The translations under genes were made by a program, and so were the position numbers. Shown here piece after piece: positions 46,064 through 55,970 of a stretch of DNA of 64,000 nucleotides. The DNA is from Pseudomonas sp. UYIF39 (lineage in GTDB: Bacteria > Pseudomonadota > Gammaproteobacteria > Pseudomonadales > Pseudomonadaceae), in contig NZ_JALBYU010000004.1 of NCBI RefSeq assembly GCF_029963765.1, positions 186,001 through 250,000 on the forward strand, read 5' to 3'. A model generated the notes under the pieces. That model had not been told where the DNA came from. It worked only from the letters and a program-made list of their open reading frames with translations, and did not search any database. Each line of letters opens with the position of its first letter. The first letter of the stretch is position 1.

Positions 46064-47545
46064 TTACTCGAACCAGTGGGCTCGGGCGGCCATGATCAAC
46101 TTGCCGGCACGATCATCGTCAATGCCGTCGATGTCGAGCAGGTCGTCAATAGACTGCTCGGCCAGGTCTTCGCGGGTAATTACGCCGCGCACCGCCAGTT
46201 CCATCGCCAAATCCTTGTCCATACCCTCAAGCGAGAGCAGGTCTTCGGCCGGATGGGCGTCTGCCAGCTTTTCCTCAGTAGCGATGGCTTTGGTCAACAA
46301 ACGATCCTTGGCGCGAGCGCGAAGCTCGTTGACGGTTTCTTCGTCAAAGCCGTCGATGTTGAGCATTTCTTCCAACGGTACGTAGGCAATCTCTTCCAGG
46401 CTGGTAAAGCCTTCATCTACCAGCACCTGTGCCAGGTCTTCGTCGACTTCCAGCTCGTCGATGAAGTTGCGCAGGATGTCGCCGGTTTCTGCTTGCTGCT
46501 TAGCCTGGATGTCCGATTCGGTCATCACGTTCAGGGTCCAGCCAGTCAACTGGCTAGCCAGACGCACGTTCTGACCACCCCGACCAATGGCCTGAGCCAG
46601 ATTGTCTGCGCCAACGGCGATGTCCATTGCATGGGCATCTTCGTCAACGATAATTGCCGCCACTTCAGCCGGCGACATTGCATTGATCACAAACTGAGCA
46701 GGGTTGTCGTCCCACAGGACGATGTCCACGCGCTCACCGCCCAATTCGCCCGACACTGCCTGGACGCGCGAACCGCGCATACCGATGCAAGCGCCTTGCG
46801 GGTCGATGCGTTTGTCCTTGGAGCGGACCGCGATCTTGGCGCGCGAACCCGGGTCACGGGATGCTGCCATTACTTCGATCAGGCCTTCAGCGATTTCCGG
46901 CACTTCGATGCGGAACAACTCGATCAGCATTTCCGGCGCAGTACGCGACAGGATCAGCTGCGGGCCGCGATTCTCGGTGCGGATTTCCTTGAGCAGCGCA
47001 CGCAGACGCACGCCAACCCGGAAGGTTTCGCGAGAAATGATGTCTTCGCGAGCCAGCAACGCTTCAGCGTTGTTGCCCAGGTCGACGATCACGTTGTCGC
47101 GGGTCACTTTCTTCACGGTGCCGGAGATGATTTCCCCCAGGCGCTCGCGATAGGCATCAACAACTTGAGCACGCTCGGCTTCGCGAACTTTCTGCACGAT
47201 GACTTGCTTGGCAGTCTGTGCAGCGATGCGGCCGAACTCGATGGATTCGATCTTTTCTTCGACTACATCGCCAACCTGCGCACCAGGATGCGTTTCTGCA
47301 ACCTTGCTCGGCCAGGTTTCGATGGCCGGATCATCCAGGTCTGCTTCTTCGACGACAGTCCAGCGACGGAATGTCTCGTATGCACCGGTGTGGCGATTGA
47401 TTTCCACACGCAGATCGACTTCGTCCTCGAAACGTTTTTTGGTAGCAGTGGCCAGAGCCAGCTCCAGCGCTTCAAAAATTACGTTTGCCGGTACGCCCTT
47501 TTCATTGGATACCGACTCAACAACCAGCAGTACTTCTTTGCTCAT
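46064..47545 (-). CDS. nusA: Transcription termination/antitermination factor NusA
   Basis: This 493-residue RNA polymerase-binding protein tunes pausing, termination and antitermination. It has the N-terminal RNAP-binding domain ([17 protein letters not shown]...), an S1 domain ([20 protein letters not shown]), two KH domains (about residues 230-345; [18 protein letters not shown] region, [18 protein letters not shown]) and two C-terminal acidic repeats ([29 protein letters not shown]). I used the ATG at 47545; the frame starts seven codons earlier. Confidence 0.97.
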   Translation of the reverse strand: MSKEVLLVVESVSNEKGVPANVIFEALELALATATKKRFEDEVDLRVEINRHTGAYETFRRWTVVEEADLDDPAIETWPSKVAETHPGAQVGDVVEEKIESIEFGRIAAQTAKQVIVQKVREAERAQVVDAYRERLGEIISGTVKKVTRDNVIVDLGNNAEALLAREDIISRETFRVGVRLRALLKEIRTENRGPQLILSRTAPEMLIELFRIEVPEIAEGLIEVMAASRDPGSRAKIAVRSKDKRIDPQGACIGMRGSRVQAVSGELGGERVDIVLWDDNPAQFVINAMSPAEVAAIIVDEDAHAMDIAVGADNLAQAIGRGGQNVRLASQLTGWTLNVMTESDIQAKQQAETGDILRNFIDELEVDEDLAQVLVDEGFTSLEEIAYVPLEEMLNIDGFDEETVNELRARAKDRLLTKAIATEEKLADAHPAEDLLSLEGMDKDLAMELAVRGVITREDLAEQSIDDLLDIDGIDDDRAGKLIMAARAHWFE

Positions 47546-47592
47546 CGTACGCCTCGCCTTTCGCAAGCCATTGGATCCGCGGGATCCGCGTC

Positions 47593-48051
47593 TCAGTCAA
47601 AACTGGGAATAATGTTGGCCTTGTCGATCATATCGATCGGCAACAGGAACTCATGGTCTTCTACCTGCACCACGACGTCCTGCTCTTCTACACCGCGCAG
47701 AAGGCCCTGAAAGTTGCGTCGGCCTTCAAAAGGCGAGCGCAGCTTGATCTTCACTTGTTCACCGGCAAATTTTGCAAACTGCTCAATAGTGAACAGCGGG
47801 CGTTCCATGCCAGGCGAGGAAACTTCAAGGGTGTATTCAACGGCGATTGGATCTTCAACATCCAGAACACCGCTGATCTGACGGCTGACAATGGCACAAT
47901 CGTCCACCAGCACGCCGCCCTCTTTATCGATATAAACGCGCAACATTGAGTGGCGACCTTGAGCCGAAAACTCAATACCCCAGCATTCATAGCCTAGGGC
48001 CACGACCACCGGGGCCAGCAAGGCCTGCAACTCTTCTAGCTTGCTCGACAC
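47593..48051 (-). CDS. rimP: Ribosome maturation factor RimP
   Basis: This 152-residue protein is needed for 30S subunit assembly. The family core is evident ([55 protein letters not shown]). I chose the GTG at 48051 (VSSKLEELQ), which has a GAGGGGG ribosome site and gives the usual pseudomonad length; an in-frame ATG at 48069 adds six residues. It is the first protein gene after tRNA-fMet, with two terminator-like hairpins in between. Confidence 0.94.
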   Translation of the reverse strand: MSSKLEELQALLAPVVVALGYECWGIEFSAQGRHSMLRVYIDKEGGVLVDDCAIVSRQISGVLDVEDPIAVEYTLEVSSPGMERPLFTIEQFAKFAGEQVKIKLRSPFEGRRNFQGLLRGVEEQDVVVQVEDHEFLLPIDMIDKANIIPSFD

Positions 48052-48090
48052 CTGAACCCCCTCGTGCATGTATGTGCATGCTGTGCAAAA

Positions 48091-48115
48091 TAAAAAAATG
48101 GGCGAAACGCCCATC
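48091..48115 (-). terminator. Terminator-like hairpin just upstream of rimP
   Basis: On the minus strand ATGGGCG-TTT-CGCCCAT is followed at once by seven T. It ends about 40 nt before the rimP GTG. A further stem without T-run lies just upstream (AACGCCG 48121-48127 with CGGCGTT 48136-48142). In E. coli, terminators between metY and rimP are part of NusA feedback; the same is inferred here. Confidence 0.75.
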
Positions 48116-48157
48116 CTTGAAACGCCGTCGAACAGCGGCGTTGAAAGTGTCCAGCTA

Positions 48158-48185
48158 ACAAAAAGCCCCTTAAAAGGGGCTCCTT
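48158..48185 (-). terminator. Intrinsic terminator of tRNA-fMet
   Basis: AGCCCCTT (48164-48171) pairs with AAGGGGCT (48174-48181); on the minus strand TTTTTGTT follows. It starts directly after the tRNA. Confidence 0.85.
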
Positions 48186-48189
48186 AAAC

Positions 48190-48266
<77 letters not shown>

Positions 48267-48282
48267 ACAAAGCTGGGGCGGA

Positions 48283-48311
48283 AGTATACGACCGATCCCT
48301 GACAGGGTCAA
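48283..48311 (-). promoter_or_regulatory. Sigma-70 promoter of metY-rimP-nusA-infB
   Basis: On the minus strand TTGACC (48306-48311) and TATACT (48283-48288) are 17 nt apart, each five of six consensus bases. The predicted start is about 10 nt before the tRNA 5' end. Confidence 0.8.
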
Positions 48312-48330
48312 TGTAACCTTCCACCTACAA

Positions 48331-48353
48331 GAAAGCCCGCAACAGCGGGCTCT
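48331..48353 (-). terminator. Intrinsic terminator downstream of tRNA-Leu
   Basis: AGCCCGC (48334-48340) pairs with GCGGGCT (48345-48351), followed on the minus strand by TTCTTG. It separates the secG/tRNA-Leu transcript from the metY promoter. Confidence 0.75.
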
Positions 48354-48362
48354 CCTGATAAT

Positions 48363-48448
48363 TGGTACCGAGAAGGGGACTCGAACCCCTACACCCTATG
48401 GGCACAACCACCTCAAGGTTGCGTGTCTACCAATTCCACCACCTCGGC
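48363..48448 (-). tRNA. leuU: tRNA-Leu(GAG)
   Basis: This 86-nt class II tRNA begins GCCGAGG, has anticodon loop CTTGAGG (anticodon GAG), a long variable arm (about 15 nt) and an encoded CCA. It lies 22 nt after secG on the same strand, the same secG-tRNA-Leu arrangement as in E. coli, and is probably processed from the tpiA-secG mRNA. Confidence 0.94.
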
Positions 48449-48470
48449 AATACTACGCTTGAAACCCTTC

Positions 48471-48854
48471 TTACTTTTGCTCTTGAGCTGGAGGTACGTC
48501 AGTCGCTGGAGTAGCCGACTTTTGCTCTTGAAGCACCGGGACATCATCAGAAGCCGGTTGTTGCTTTGGAACTTCCAACACTGCCGGGCTTGGCAAACCT
48601 GCTTGAGTCAGCTGGTGAGCTTTCTCTTTAGCAAAGTAACCTAACCCTAAGCTGGTTATGAAGAAACCGGCGGCAAGTATAGCAGTAAACTTACTAAGAA
48701 AGGTAGAGGAACCTTGGCTTCCGAACACAGTATTTGAAGCACCTGCTCCGAAAGACGCGCCAGCATCCGCACCTTTACCCTGCTGCAGCAATACCAGAGC
48801 AACTACGCCCAATGCACCCAGCAGATGAAAAACGACTACGACTGTTTCCAGCAT
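48471..48854 (-). CDS. secG: Protein translocase subunit SecG
   Basis: This 127-residue inner-membrane subunit assists the SecYE channel. Two helices are visible ([20 protein letters not shown] and [20 protein letters not shown]) with the conserved [20 protein letters not shown] loop between. The C-terminal ~45 residues are a Pro/Gln/Ala-rich tail. I used the ATG at 48854, which puts the first helix at the N-terminus; the frame begins 16 codons earlier inside tpiA. It follows tpiA by 4 nt. Confidence 0.95.
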   Translation of the reverse strand: MLETVVVVFHLLGALGVVALVLLQQGKGADAGASFGAGASNTVFGSQGSSTFLSKFTAILAAGFFITSLGLGYFAKEKAHQLTQAGLPSPAVLEVPKQQPASDDVPVLQEQKSATPATDVPPAQEQK

Positions 48855-48858
48855 TTTT

Positions 48859-49614
48859 TCAGTTTCCCGCGGCGCGACAAATCGCACCGAACTCATCTGC
48901 ATTCAGGGAAGCCCCACCAATGAGCCCCCCATCGATATCCGGCATGCCGAACAGTTCGACCGCATTGGCCGCCTTCACGCTGCCGCCGTATAGAAGCCGC
49001 ACACCTTGTGCAACCTCAGAATTCTCTGCCGCCAACTGAGCGCGAATGGCTGCATGCACATCCTGCGCCTGTTGCGGCGAAGCAGTCAGTCCGGTACCAA
49101 TGGCCCAGACCGGCTCGTAAGCAATTACTGCTTTTGCAAAAGCACCGACACCCAACTCCTCTATGATACTGCCTAGCTGACGCCCGACAACTTCTAGAGT
49201 TTTTCCAGCTTCGCGCTCTTCAAGGGTCTCCCCTATGCACAGCACCGGAATCAAGCCACATGCCTGTGCCGCTGCGAACTTGCGAATCAGCATTCCGTCC
49301 TGCTCGCCCATTATCTGGCGGCGCTCGGAGTGCCCGACAAGCACCAGGGAACAACCTGCATCCACCAACTGACTCGGCGCAATCTCACCGGTCAATGCAC
49401 CTTGCATGGATTCCACCGCAGAATTCTGCGCGCCGACCGAAATCGACTTTCCTTCCAAGCCATCAATCACTTGATTGATATACAAGCAAGGCGGGAATAC
49501 CGCGACATCAACACCGCTCGGCAAGGCCAGATGACGAAGGCCATTGATCAGCTCAGCGACGCTGGCGCGGGTACCGTGCATCTTCCAGTTACCAGCTACC
49601 ATAGGGCGACGCAT
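48859..49614 (-). CDS. tpiA: Triosephosphate isomerase
   Basis: This 251-residue cytoplasmic TIM-barrel enzyme interconverts dihydroxyacetone phosphate and glyceraldehyde-3-phosphate. Active residues are Lys in AGNWKMHG, His in LVGHSERR and Glu in [13 protein letters not shown]; the phosphate loop [10 protein letters not shown] is present. It lies between glmM and secG in one minus-strand run, with a 66-nt gap after glmM. Confidence 0.97.
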   Translation of the reverse strand: MRRPMVAGNWKMHGTRASVAELINGLRHLALPSGVDVAVFPPCLYINQVIDGLEGKSISVGAQNSAVESMQGALTGEIAPSQLVDAGCSLVLVGHSERRQIMGEQDGMLIRKFAAAQACGLIPVLCIGETLEEREAGKTLEVVGRQLGSIIEELGVGAFAKAVIAYEPVWAIGTGLTASPQQAQDVHAAIRAQLAAENSEVAQGVRLLYGGSVKAANAVELFGMPDIDGGLIGGASLNADEFGAICRAAGN

Positions 49615-49680
49615 GCTGTACCTCGTCGGTCAAAGTGGGCGCAGATGTTACCCAACACAATCATGACTGGCAAGCCGAAA

Positions 49681-51018
49681 TCAGGCAGAAACTTCAGTAA
49701 CCAGTTTTGCCAGCTCTTCGGCGTAGCCGCGAACCTGTGTTTCGTCCTCGCCTTCGACCATGACCCGCACCAGCGGCTCCGTCCCGGACTTGCGCAACAG
49801 CACGCGCCCACGACCAGCCATAGCCTTGGTAACGCGCTCACTTGCCTCCTTGACGGACGGATGATCAAGAGGGCTCGCACCACCGCCGAATCGTACATTG
49901 ATCAGCACCTGAGGGCACTTGCGCAGCGCCTGACGCGATTGCGCCAGCCCCTCGGAGCGGGTCTTCAACGCCATCAATACCTGCAATGCGGCAATGATCG
50001 CGTCACCGGTGGTGGTGTGGTTGAAGCAGACAATGTGGCCCGAATTTTCACCACCCACCAGCCAATCGCGCTCCAGCAACTCGGAGATTACGTAACGGTC
50101 GCCAACATTGGCCCGCACAAAAGGAATTGCCAGATCCGCCAGGGCCAATTCCAACCCCAGGTTACTCATCAGCGTACCGACCACACCGCCCTGCAACTTG
50201 CCGTGCTCATGCAGGTCGCGAGCAATGATAAACAGCAACTCATCACCGTCGACAACAGTACCGGTATGATCAACCATCTGAACGCGATCACCATCACCAT
50301 CAAAGGCGATACCCAAATCAGCATGCTCGGCCAATACAGCAGCTTGCAGCGGCCCCATATGGGTCGAACCGCAATTTTCATTGATGTTCAGGCCGTTAGG
50401 ATGAGCAGAAAGTACAACGACATCGGCCCCCAGCTCACGGAATACACTAGGCGCCACCTTATAGGTCGCGCCGTGGGCGCAGTCGATCACGATCTTGAGG
50501 CCTGCGAAGCTGGTACCAGTCGGGACGCTGCTTTTGCAGAATTCGATATAGCGGCCTGAAGCATCGTTGATGCGCGATACCTTGCCGATCTTGCTCGACT
50601 CAACCACGGTCATCGGGGTGTCGAGCAACTCTTCGATCATATGCTCGACTTCATCAGGAAGCTTGGTGCCCTTCCCGGAGAAAAACTTGATGCCATTGTC
50701 ATCGTGAGGGTTGTGCGAGGCACTGATCACGATGCCCGCTTCGGCTTGGAAGGTACGAGTCAGGTAGGCGATGGCAGGTGTCGGCATCGGGCCCAGGAGC
50801 ATGACATCGGCACCTGCCGAAGTAAGTCCGGCCTCGAGCGCAGATTCGAACATATAGCCGGAGATCCGAGTGTCCTTGCCCACCAACACCTTGCAGGCGC
50901 CCATTTTGCGGAACGCCATACCAGCAGCCCAGCCGAGCTTGAGCATGAAGTCAGGAGTAATCGGATATTCGCCGACCCGACCACGAATGCCGTCGGTGCC
51001 AAAGTATTTCTTAGTCAT
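49681..51018 (-). CDS. glmM: Phosphoglucosamine mutase
   Basis: This 445-residue enzyme converts glucosamine-6-phosphate to the 1-phosphate on the way to UDP-GlcNAc, feeding wall and LPS synthesis. The phosphoserine is Ser101 in [12 protein letters not shown]. The metal loop [10 protein letters not shown], the sugar loop [10 protein letters not shown] and the phosphate loop [15 protein letters not shown] are in order. It follows folP by 16 nt, as in many gammaproteobacteria. Confidence 0.97.
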   Translation of the reverse strand: MTKKYFGTDGIRGRVGEYPITPDFMLKLGWAAGMAFRKMGACKVLVGKDTRISGYMFESALEAGLTSAGADVMLLGPMPTPAIAYLTRTFQAEAGIVISASHNPHDDNGIKFFSGKGTKLPDEVEHMIEELLDTPMTVVESSKIGKVSRINDASGRYIEFCKSSVPTGTSFAGLKIVIDCAHGATYKVAPSVFRELGADVVVLSAHPNGLNINENCGSTHMGPLQAAVLAEHADLGIAFDGDGDRVQMVDHTGTVVDGDELLFIIARDLHEHGKLQGGVVGTLMSNLGLELALADLAIPFVRANVGDRYVISELLERDWLVGGENSGHIVCFNHTTTGDAIIAALQVLMALKTRSEGLAQSRQALRKCPQVLINVRFGGGASPLDHPSVKEASERVTKAMAGRGRVLLRKSGTEPLVRVMVEGEDETQVRGYAEELAKLVTEVSA

Positions 51019-51034
51019 AAGTGCTCCATCATTC

Positions 51035-51886
51035 TTATTCGGCTGATTCCACTGCGGCGATCATTCGCACCACATCGACGGTTTCGGCCACATCATGGAC
51101 GCGCAATATACGCGCCCCCTTGACCGAAGCCAGCGCTGCGAGCGCTAGACCACCATACAGACGCTCTCCAACCGGACGATTCAATGCCTGACCTATCATG
51201 CTCTTTCGCGAAACCCCGACCAACAGGGGCCGCCCCAAGGCATGCAGGGCCTCCATATGCTTGAACAAGCTTAGATTGTGCTGCAAGGTTTTTGCGAAGC
51301 CAAAGCCCGGATCAAGGATGATCCGGTCCGCTGTAATTCCTACCGACGCACACTGAGCCATGCGCTCGGCGAGAAACTCGCCCACCTCTTTCGTGACGTC
51401 CTGATACTGCGGATTGTCCTGCATGTCGCCCGGCTCACCGAGCATATGCATCAGACAAACCGGCAGGCCAGTGGCCGCGGCCGCATCCAGAGCGCCATCG
51501 CGCCGCAGCGAGCGCACGTCATTGATCAACCCCGCGCCAATTCGTGCGGCTTCGCGCATGACAGCTGGCGTGGACGTGTCGACCGAGATAATTACATCCA
51601 GCTCGCGGTGTATTCGCTCGACGACTGGAGCTACGCGCTCAAGCTCTTCCAACGGTGAAACCACCCTGGCACCTGGCCGGGTCGATTCACCACCGACATC
51701 AATCAACGTCGCGCCGGCCGCCACCATGGCCTCAGCGTGGCGCAAGGCCGCATCGAGCTGGCTATATTGGCCGCCATCAGAGAAGGAATCGGGAGTGACA
51801 TTGAGAATACCCATGACGTGTGTCAGGGCCAAATCAAGAACCCGATTGCCGCAAGGCAACCGGGTCGAGGACTGAACAGAAGTCAT
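51035..51886 (-). CDS. folP: Dihydropteroate synthase
   Basis: This 283-residue cytoplasmic enzyme joins p-aminobenzoate to the pterin, the step blocked by sulfonamides. Motifs are [30 protein letters not shown] and the C-terminal GVSRKSMIG and [11 protein letters not shown] loops. Residues around the sulfa site look ordinary, so this is the chromosomal enzyme rather than a resistant sul type. It starts 8 nt after ftsH. Confidence 0.96.
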   Translation of the reverse strand: MTSVQSSTRLPCGNRVLDLALTHVMGILNVTPDSFSDGGQYSQLDAALRHAEAMVAAGATLIDVGGESTRPGARVVSPLEELERVAPVVERIHRELDVIISVDTSTPAVMREAARIGAGLINDVRSLRRDGALDAAAATGLPVCLMHMLGEPGDMQDNPQYQDVTKEVGEFLAERMAQCASVGITADRIILDPGFGFAKTLQHNLSLFKHMEALHALGRPLLVGVSRKSMIGQALNRPVGERLYGGLALAALASVKGARILRVHDVAETVDVVRMIAAVESAE

Positions 51887-51894
51887 TTCAAACC

Positions 51895-53805
51895 TTAAAC
51901 GTCAGCAGCCGGACCGCCGATCGGTGTTTCCGGACGCGGATCCTGCGCCACCGGAGGAGTTCCGGAGGTACCGGTGCCACCTGACCAGTCGCGAGGTTCA
52001 CGAGGCGTACGACCCGCCATGATGTCGTCGATCTGATCAGCGTCGATCGTTTCGTACTTCATCAAGGCATCAGCCATGGCGTCGAGCTTGTCACGGTTAT
52101 CGGTGAGGATCTGCTTGGCCGTGCCGTAGCACTGATCAATGATGCTGCGCACTTCGGAGTCGATCAACTTGGCTGTTTCACCGGAGAAGCTTGCACCCTG
52201 ACCGCCACCGCCGCGACCGAGGAACACTTCACCCTCTTCTTCTGCGTACATCAGCGGGCCGAGTTTTTCCGACAAGCCCCACTTGGTTACCATGTTCCGC
52301 GCAATCTGGCTGGCACGCATGATGTCGTTTGACGCACCGGTGGTGACGCCGTCGAAGCCCAAGGTCATTTCTTCAGCAATACGACCGCCGTACAACGAGC
52401 AGATCTGACTGATCAATGCACGCTTGGACAGGCTGTAGCGATCTTCTTCCGGCAGAAACATGGTCACACCCAGCGCACGACCGCGCGGGATGATCGACAC
52501 CTTGTAGACTGGGTCATGTTCAGGCACGACGCGCCCAACAATAGCGTGACCTGCCTCGTGGTAAGCGGTGTTCTGCTTCTCTTTTTCGGACATGACCATG
52601 GATTTGCGCTCAGCGCCCATCATGATCTTGTCTTTTGCCAATTCGAACTCTTTCATTTCGACGATGCGCTTGCCGGCACGGGCCGCGAACAAGGACGCTT
52701 CGTTCACCAGGTTAGCCAGGTCAGCACCGGAGAAACCAGGGGTACCACGAGCGATCACGGCCGGAGCGACATCGTCACCCATTGGCACTTTTCGCATGTG
52801 AACCTTGAGAATCTGCTCGCGACCACGGATATCCGGCAGACCGACGACAACCTGACGGTCGAAACGGCCCGGACGCAGCAACGCAGGGTCCAGTACGTCC
52901 GGACGGTTGGTTGCCGCGATGACGATAATGCCGTCGTTCATTTCGAAGCCGTCCATCTCTACCAGCAACTGGTTGAGAGTCTGCTCGCGCTCATCGTGAC
53001 CGCCACCCATCCCGGCGCCACGGTGACGACCGACGGCGTCGATCTCATCGATGAAGATGATGCATGGTGCGTGCTTCTTGGCCTGCTCGAACATGTCACG
53101 AACACGACTGGCACCGACACCCACAAACATTTCGACAAAATCGGAACCAGAAATAGTGAAGAACGGTACTTTTGCTTCGCCTGCAATCGCTTTGGCGAGC
53201 AACGTTTTACCGGTCCCTGGAGGACCCACCATCAGCACACCGCGAGGAATGCGACCGCCCAGACGCTGAAACTTGCCCGGATCACGCAGGAACTCGACCA
53301 GCTCACCGACTTCTTCCTTGGCTTCGTCGCAACCGGCAACGTCACCCAAGGTGGTTTTCACCTGATCTTCGGAGAGCAGGCGCGCCTTGCTCTTGCCGAA
53401 GCTCATCGGCCCGCCCTTGCCTCCGGCACCACCCTGCATCTGCCGCATGAAGAACATGAATACGGCGATGATCACCAGGATCGGGAAGCTTGCAACCAGG
53501 AGTTGAGTCCAGATGCTTTGCTGCTCAGGCTGCTTGCCTTCGACCACAACGTGGTTATCCACGAGGTCGCCGATCAGACCGTTGTCCTGGATTGCAGGAC
53601 GAATGGTCTTGAAGCTGTCGCCATCGTTGCGTTTGCCGGTAATCACGTAGCCGTCAACCGCTACGCGCTCGACCTTTCCATCCTTGACCTGCTGGATGAA
53701 GTCGGAATAGTTGAGGGTCTGCGGCTCGTTAGGGCTGGAGAAGTTGTTCATAACTGTCACAAGGACAGCCGCGATGATCAACCACAGGATCAGATTCTTT
53801 GCCAT
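51895..53805 (-). CDS. ftsH: ATP-dependent zinc metalloprotease FtsH
   Basis: This 636-residue inner-membrane AAA+ protease degrades damaged membrane proteins and short-lived regulators. There are two N-terminal helices (residues 4-22 and about 105-122), the AAA domain (Walker [21 protein letters not shown], second region of homology with [20 protein letters not shown]) and the protease site HEAGHA. The tail is rich in Gly and Pro. I chose the ATG at 53805 (MAKNLILW); a TTG three codons earlier is better placed relative to an AGAGGG ribosome site, so the true start is open. Confidence 0.96.
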   Translation of the reverse strand: MAKNLILWLIIAAVLVTVMNNFSSPNEPQTLNYSDFIQQVKDGKVERVAVDGYVITGKRNDGDSFKTIRPAIQDNGLIGDLVDNHVVVEGKQPEQQSIWTQLLVASFPILVIIAVFMFFMRQMQGGAGGKGGPMSFGKSKARLLSEDQVKTTLGDVAGCDEAKEEVGELVEFLRDPGKFQRLGGRIPRGVLMVGPPGTGKTLLAKAIAGEAKVPFFTISGSDFVEMFVGVGASRVRDMFEQAKKHAPCIIFIDEIDAVGRHRGAGMGGGHDEREQTLNQLLVEMDGFEMNDGIIVIAATNRPDVLDPALLRPGRFDRQVVVGLPDIRGREQILKVHMRKVPMGDDVAPAVIARGTPGFSGADLANLVNEASLFAARAGKRIVEMKEFELAKDKIMMGAERKSMVMSEKEKQNTAYHEAGHAIVGRVVPEHDPVYKVSIIPRGRALGVTMFLPEEDRYSLSKRALISQICSLYGGRIAEEMTLGFDGVTTGASNDIMRASQIARNMVTKWGLSEKLGPLMYAEEEGEVFLGRGGGGQGASFSGETAKLIDSEVRSIIDQCYGTAKQILTDNRDKLDAMADALMKYETIDADQIDDIMAGRTPREPRDWSGGTGTSGTPPVAQDPRPETPIGGPAADV

Positions 53806-54007
53806 ATCGTTCAATTAACTACCCTCTGAAGCAAGCTCCGCTAATGGCGCGCGCTTCGCATGATATTCACCGGCCTAACTTACTACATTACCTACGGCTC
53901 TGGCAGGCGCCGTCTGTAACCCTTTGTGAAACACTTTCTACACAATATTCGCTAATGCTCACGGGGCGAAATACGAAAATCCTATCGACCCGCAAAAAAA
54001 CCTCGAT

Positions 54008-54637
54008 TTACTCACTACGGCCGCGGTAGCCCCAAGCCAGCATGTATTGCTCGCGGGAACTGCCACGGGAAGAGTCCGGCTTGATCATCTGGACCTTGTC
54101 GAATTTCTGACGAACGTCCTTCACGTAAGCATCAAACCCTTCACCCTGAAACACCTTGATCACGAAATTACCACCCGGCTTGAGTATCCGAGCCGCCAGA
54201 TCAAGAGCCAGCTCACATAGAAACATGGCTTTTGGCATGTCCACCTCAGGCGTACCACTCATATTGGGGGCCATATCGGAAATCACAAGGTCCACCTGCG
54301 AATTACCCACGGCTTCAAGGATCTGAGCGAGCACTTCGTCCTGGGTGAAGTCACCCTGGATGAAAGTCACGTCCGGAATGCTGTCCATTTCCAGGATGTC
54401 CGAGGCGATCAGGCGCCCCTGACCACCGATCAGCCGACTAGTGACCTGCGACCAGCCGCCGGGCGCCGCTCCCAGGTCGACAACACTCATACCTGGACGG
54501 ATCAGTTTGTATTTCTCCTGGACCTCCAGAAGCTTGTAACTCGCACGCGAGCGGTAACCATCCTTCTGCGCCTGCTTCACATAGGGATCATTGACATGTC
54601 TTTGCAGCCATTTAAGGCTTGTCTTGGAACGGGCCAC
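54008..54637 (-). CDS. rlmE: 23S rRNA 2'-O-methyltransferase RlmE (FtsJ)
   Basis: This 209-residue SAM-dependent enzyme methylates U2552 in the 23S A-loop, a late step of 50S assembly. Features are [11 protein letters not shown] with the first catalytic Lys, SAM motif [31 protein letters not shown] (catalytic Asp) and [15 protein letters not shown] (second Lys). It lies upstream of ftsH with a 200-nt gap that holds no gene, and is divergent from yhbY. Confidence 0.97.
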   Translation of the reverse strand: MARSKTSLKWLQRHVNDPYVKQAQKDGYRSRASYKLLEVQEKYKLIRPGMSVVDLGAAPGGWSQVTSRLIGGQGRLIASDILEMDSIPDVTFIQGDFTQDEVLAQILEAVGNSQVDLVISDMAPNMSGTPEVDMPKAMFLCELALDLAARILKPGGNFVIKVFQGEGFDAYVKDVRQKFDKVQMIKPDSSRGSSREQYMLAWGYRGRSE

Positions 54638-54742
54638 GGGCCACCTCGAAAATAAAACGGGTCGTGATTAACTGGGCGGTCCCGGACTCGCTCGGGTAAA
54701 CTGGCCGCCGCTTTTTACAAGATCAGACGCAGGGGTCAGATT

Positions 54743-55051
54743 ATGCCGCTCACTCAAGAGCAGAAGAAACAGTACAAATCCATTGGCCACCATCTGAAAC
54801 CAGTTTTGACTGTGGCTGACAACGGTTTGACTGAAGGTGTGTTAGCCGAACTTGAACGCGCTTTGGCGGATCACGAGCTGATTAAAATCAAGCTCAACAT
54901 CCTCGATCGCGAGTCGCGCCTGGCGAACATTGCAGAACTGTGCAAGGTCGGCAAAGCGGACCTGGTTCAGGTCATCGGCAAGATGGCACTGATTTACCGC
55001 AAGAACTTCAGCGTCAACAAGCAGCTGTCGAACGTCCATCGCTTCAAGTGA
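54743..55051 (+). CDS. yhbY: CRM-domain RNA-binding protein YhbY
   Basis: This 102-residue protein is a single CRM domain that associates with pre-50S ribosomes. The core (YKSIGHHLKPVLTVADNGLT, then ELIKIKLNI and GKMALIYRKN) is typical. CRM proteins use a GxxG-like loop to bind rRNA. It is the only plus-strand gene in this stretch, divergent from rlmE, and its start has CGCAGGGG upstream. Confidence 0.93.
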   Translation: MPLTQEQKKQYKSIGHHLKPVLTVADNGLTEGVLAELERALADHELIKIKLNILDRESRLANIAELCKVGKADLVQVIGKMALIYRKNFSVNKQLSNVHRFK

Positions 55052-55060
55052 TGACAAGGG

Positions 55061-55465
55061 TCAAGGGTGTGCTTCGCGCACCCTGCCACTCCATCCAGGC
55101 ACCGGCTGCAACACCAGCATCAGCCCGGAAAAGCCCAGAACAAGATAGCTGAACACCTGCCAACGCACGGCATCCGGCCAACCGATACGCACCGCGGCAT
55201 ACATCGCACACGCGAACAGCGCCATCATCAGCAGTTGCCCGCGAATATCGCGCCATAGACTGGCAAGGCCCTCGGCCTGAACCAGCACCAAAGCCTGAAA
55301 AATCACACACGCTGCGGCGAATCCCACCATCAGCGCATCAAGCATGCCTGCGATTTCGTCGATCAGCAGCGGTGCCAGGCCAATCCTGCCCAGCACCGGC
55401 AGCAGACCAATGTGCAACAGCCACAGGCCGCCGACCCACAACATCTGAGTCAGCTGCCAAAGCAT
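55061..55465 (-). CDS. DUF4149 integral membrane protein
   Basis: This 134-residue protein has four likely helices (about 5-24, 40-62, 72-90 and 98-118) and a DUF4149-like pattern (QMLWVGGLWLLHIGLLPVLG, then MLDALMVGFAAACVIFQALV). Function is unknown. The start at 55465 is tentative: a perfect 9-bp hairpin ends at the base before that ATG and no Shine-Dalgarno is visible. A TTG at 55516 inside greA would add 17 basic residues. It follows greA. Confidence 0.75.
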   Translation of the reverse strand: MLWQLTQMLWVGGLWLLHIGLLPVLGRIGLAPLLIDEIAGMLDALMVGFAAACVIFQALVLVQAEGLASLWRDIRGQLLMMALFACAMYAAVRIGWPDAVRWQVFSYLVLGFSGLMLVLQPVPGWSGRVREAHP

Positions 55466-55488
55466 GGCGCCCGCACGTAGCGGGCGCC
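55466..55488 (-). terminator. Strong hairpin between greA and the DUF4149 gene
   Basis: GGCGCCCGC (55466-55474) and GCGGGCGCC (55480-55488) form a perfect 9-bp GC stem with an ACGTA loop, 6 nt after greA. There is no T-run, so it may block 3' exonucleases or hide the next start codon rather than terminate. Confidence 0.55.
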
Positions 55489-55493
55489 TGCGT

Positions 55494-55970
55494 TTAGATG
55501 TGGCGTACTTCGACAATCTCGTACTCGATAACGCCGCCAGGCGTTTTCACGGCAACCACATCACCCTCTTCCTTGGCTATCAAGGCGCGGGCCAGTGGCG
55601 AGCCGACCGAAATCTTGCCAAGTTTGAAGTCAGCCTCATCCTCACCCACGATGTGGTAAGTGACGCGCTCGTCAGTCTCGACATTGGCGATTTCAACGGT
55701 GGTGCCGAAAATCACTTTACCGGTGTGAGGAATGGTCGTGACATCAATGATGACCTGATTCTGAATCCGGCCTTCAATGTCACGAATCCGCGCCTCAACC
55801 ATACCTTGCTGCTCACGAGCAGCGTGGTATTCGGCGTTTTCCTTCAGGTCACCCAACTCGCGGGCCGTGCCGATGTCCTGGCTGAGCTTCGGGCGGACGA
55901 CCTTGGTCAGGTGAGTGTGTTCTTCTTCAAGGGCTTTCGCGCCCTTGACGGTCATTGGGTACTTGATCAT
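55494..55970 (-). CDS. greA: Transcription elongation factor GreA
   Basis: This 158-residue factor rescues backtracked RNA polymerase by stimulating transcript cleavage. The N-terminal coiled coil carries the acidic tip ([20 protein letters not shown]); the C-terminal FKBP-like domain ends [20 protein letters not shown]. Its start overlaps the carB stop by 4 nt, placing it in the car operon, as reported for P. aeruginosa. Confidence 0.97.
   Translation of the reverse strand: MIKYPMTVKGAKALEEEHTHLTKVVRPKLSQDIGTARELGDLKENAEYHAAREQQGMVEARIRDIEGRIQNQVIIDVTTIPHTGKVIFGTTVEIANVETDERVTYHIVGEDEADFKLGKISVGSPLARALIAKEEGDVVAVKTPGGVIEYEIVEVRHI

Noticed and set aside
51035..51886. Acquired sulfonamide-resistance gene (sul-type)
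   Set aside because: The gene lies in its normal place between ftsH and glmM and has ordinary chromosomal DHPS motifs, so it is the housekeeping folP.
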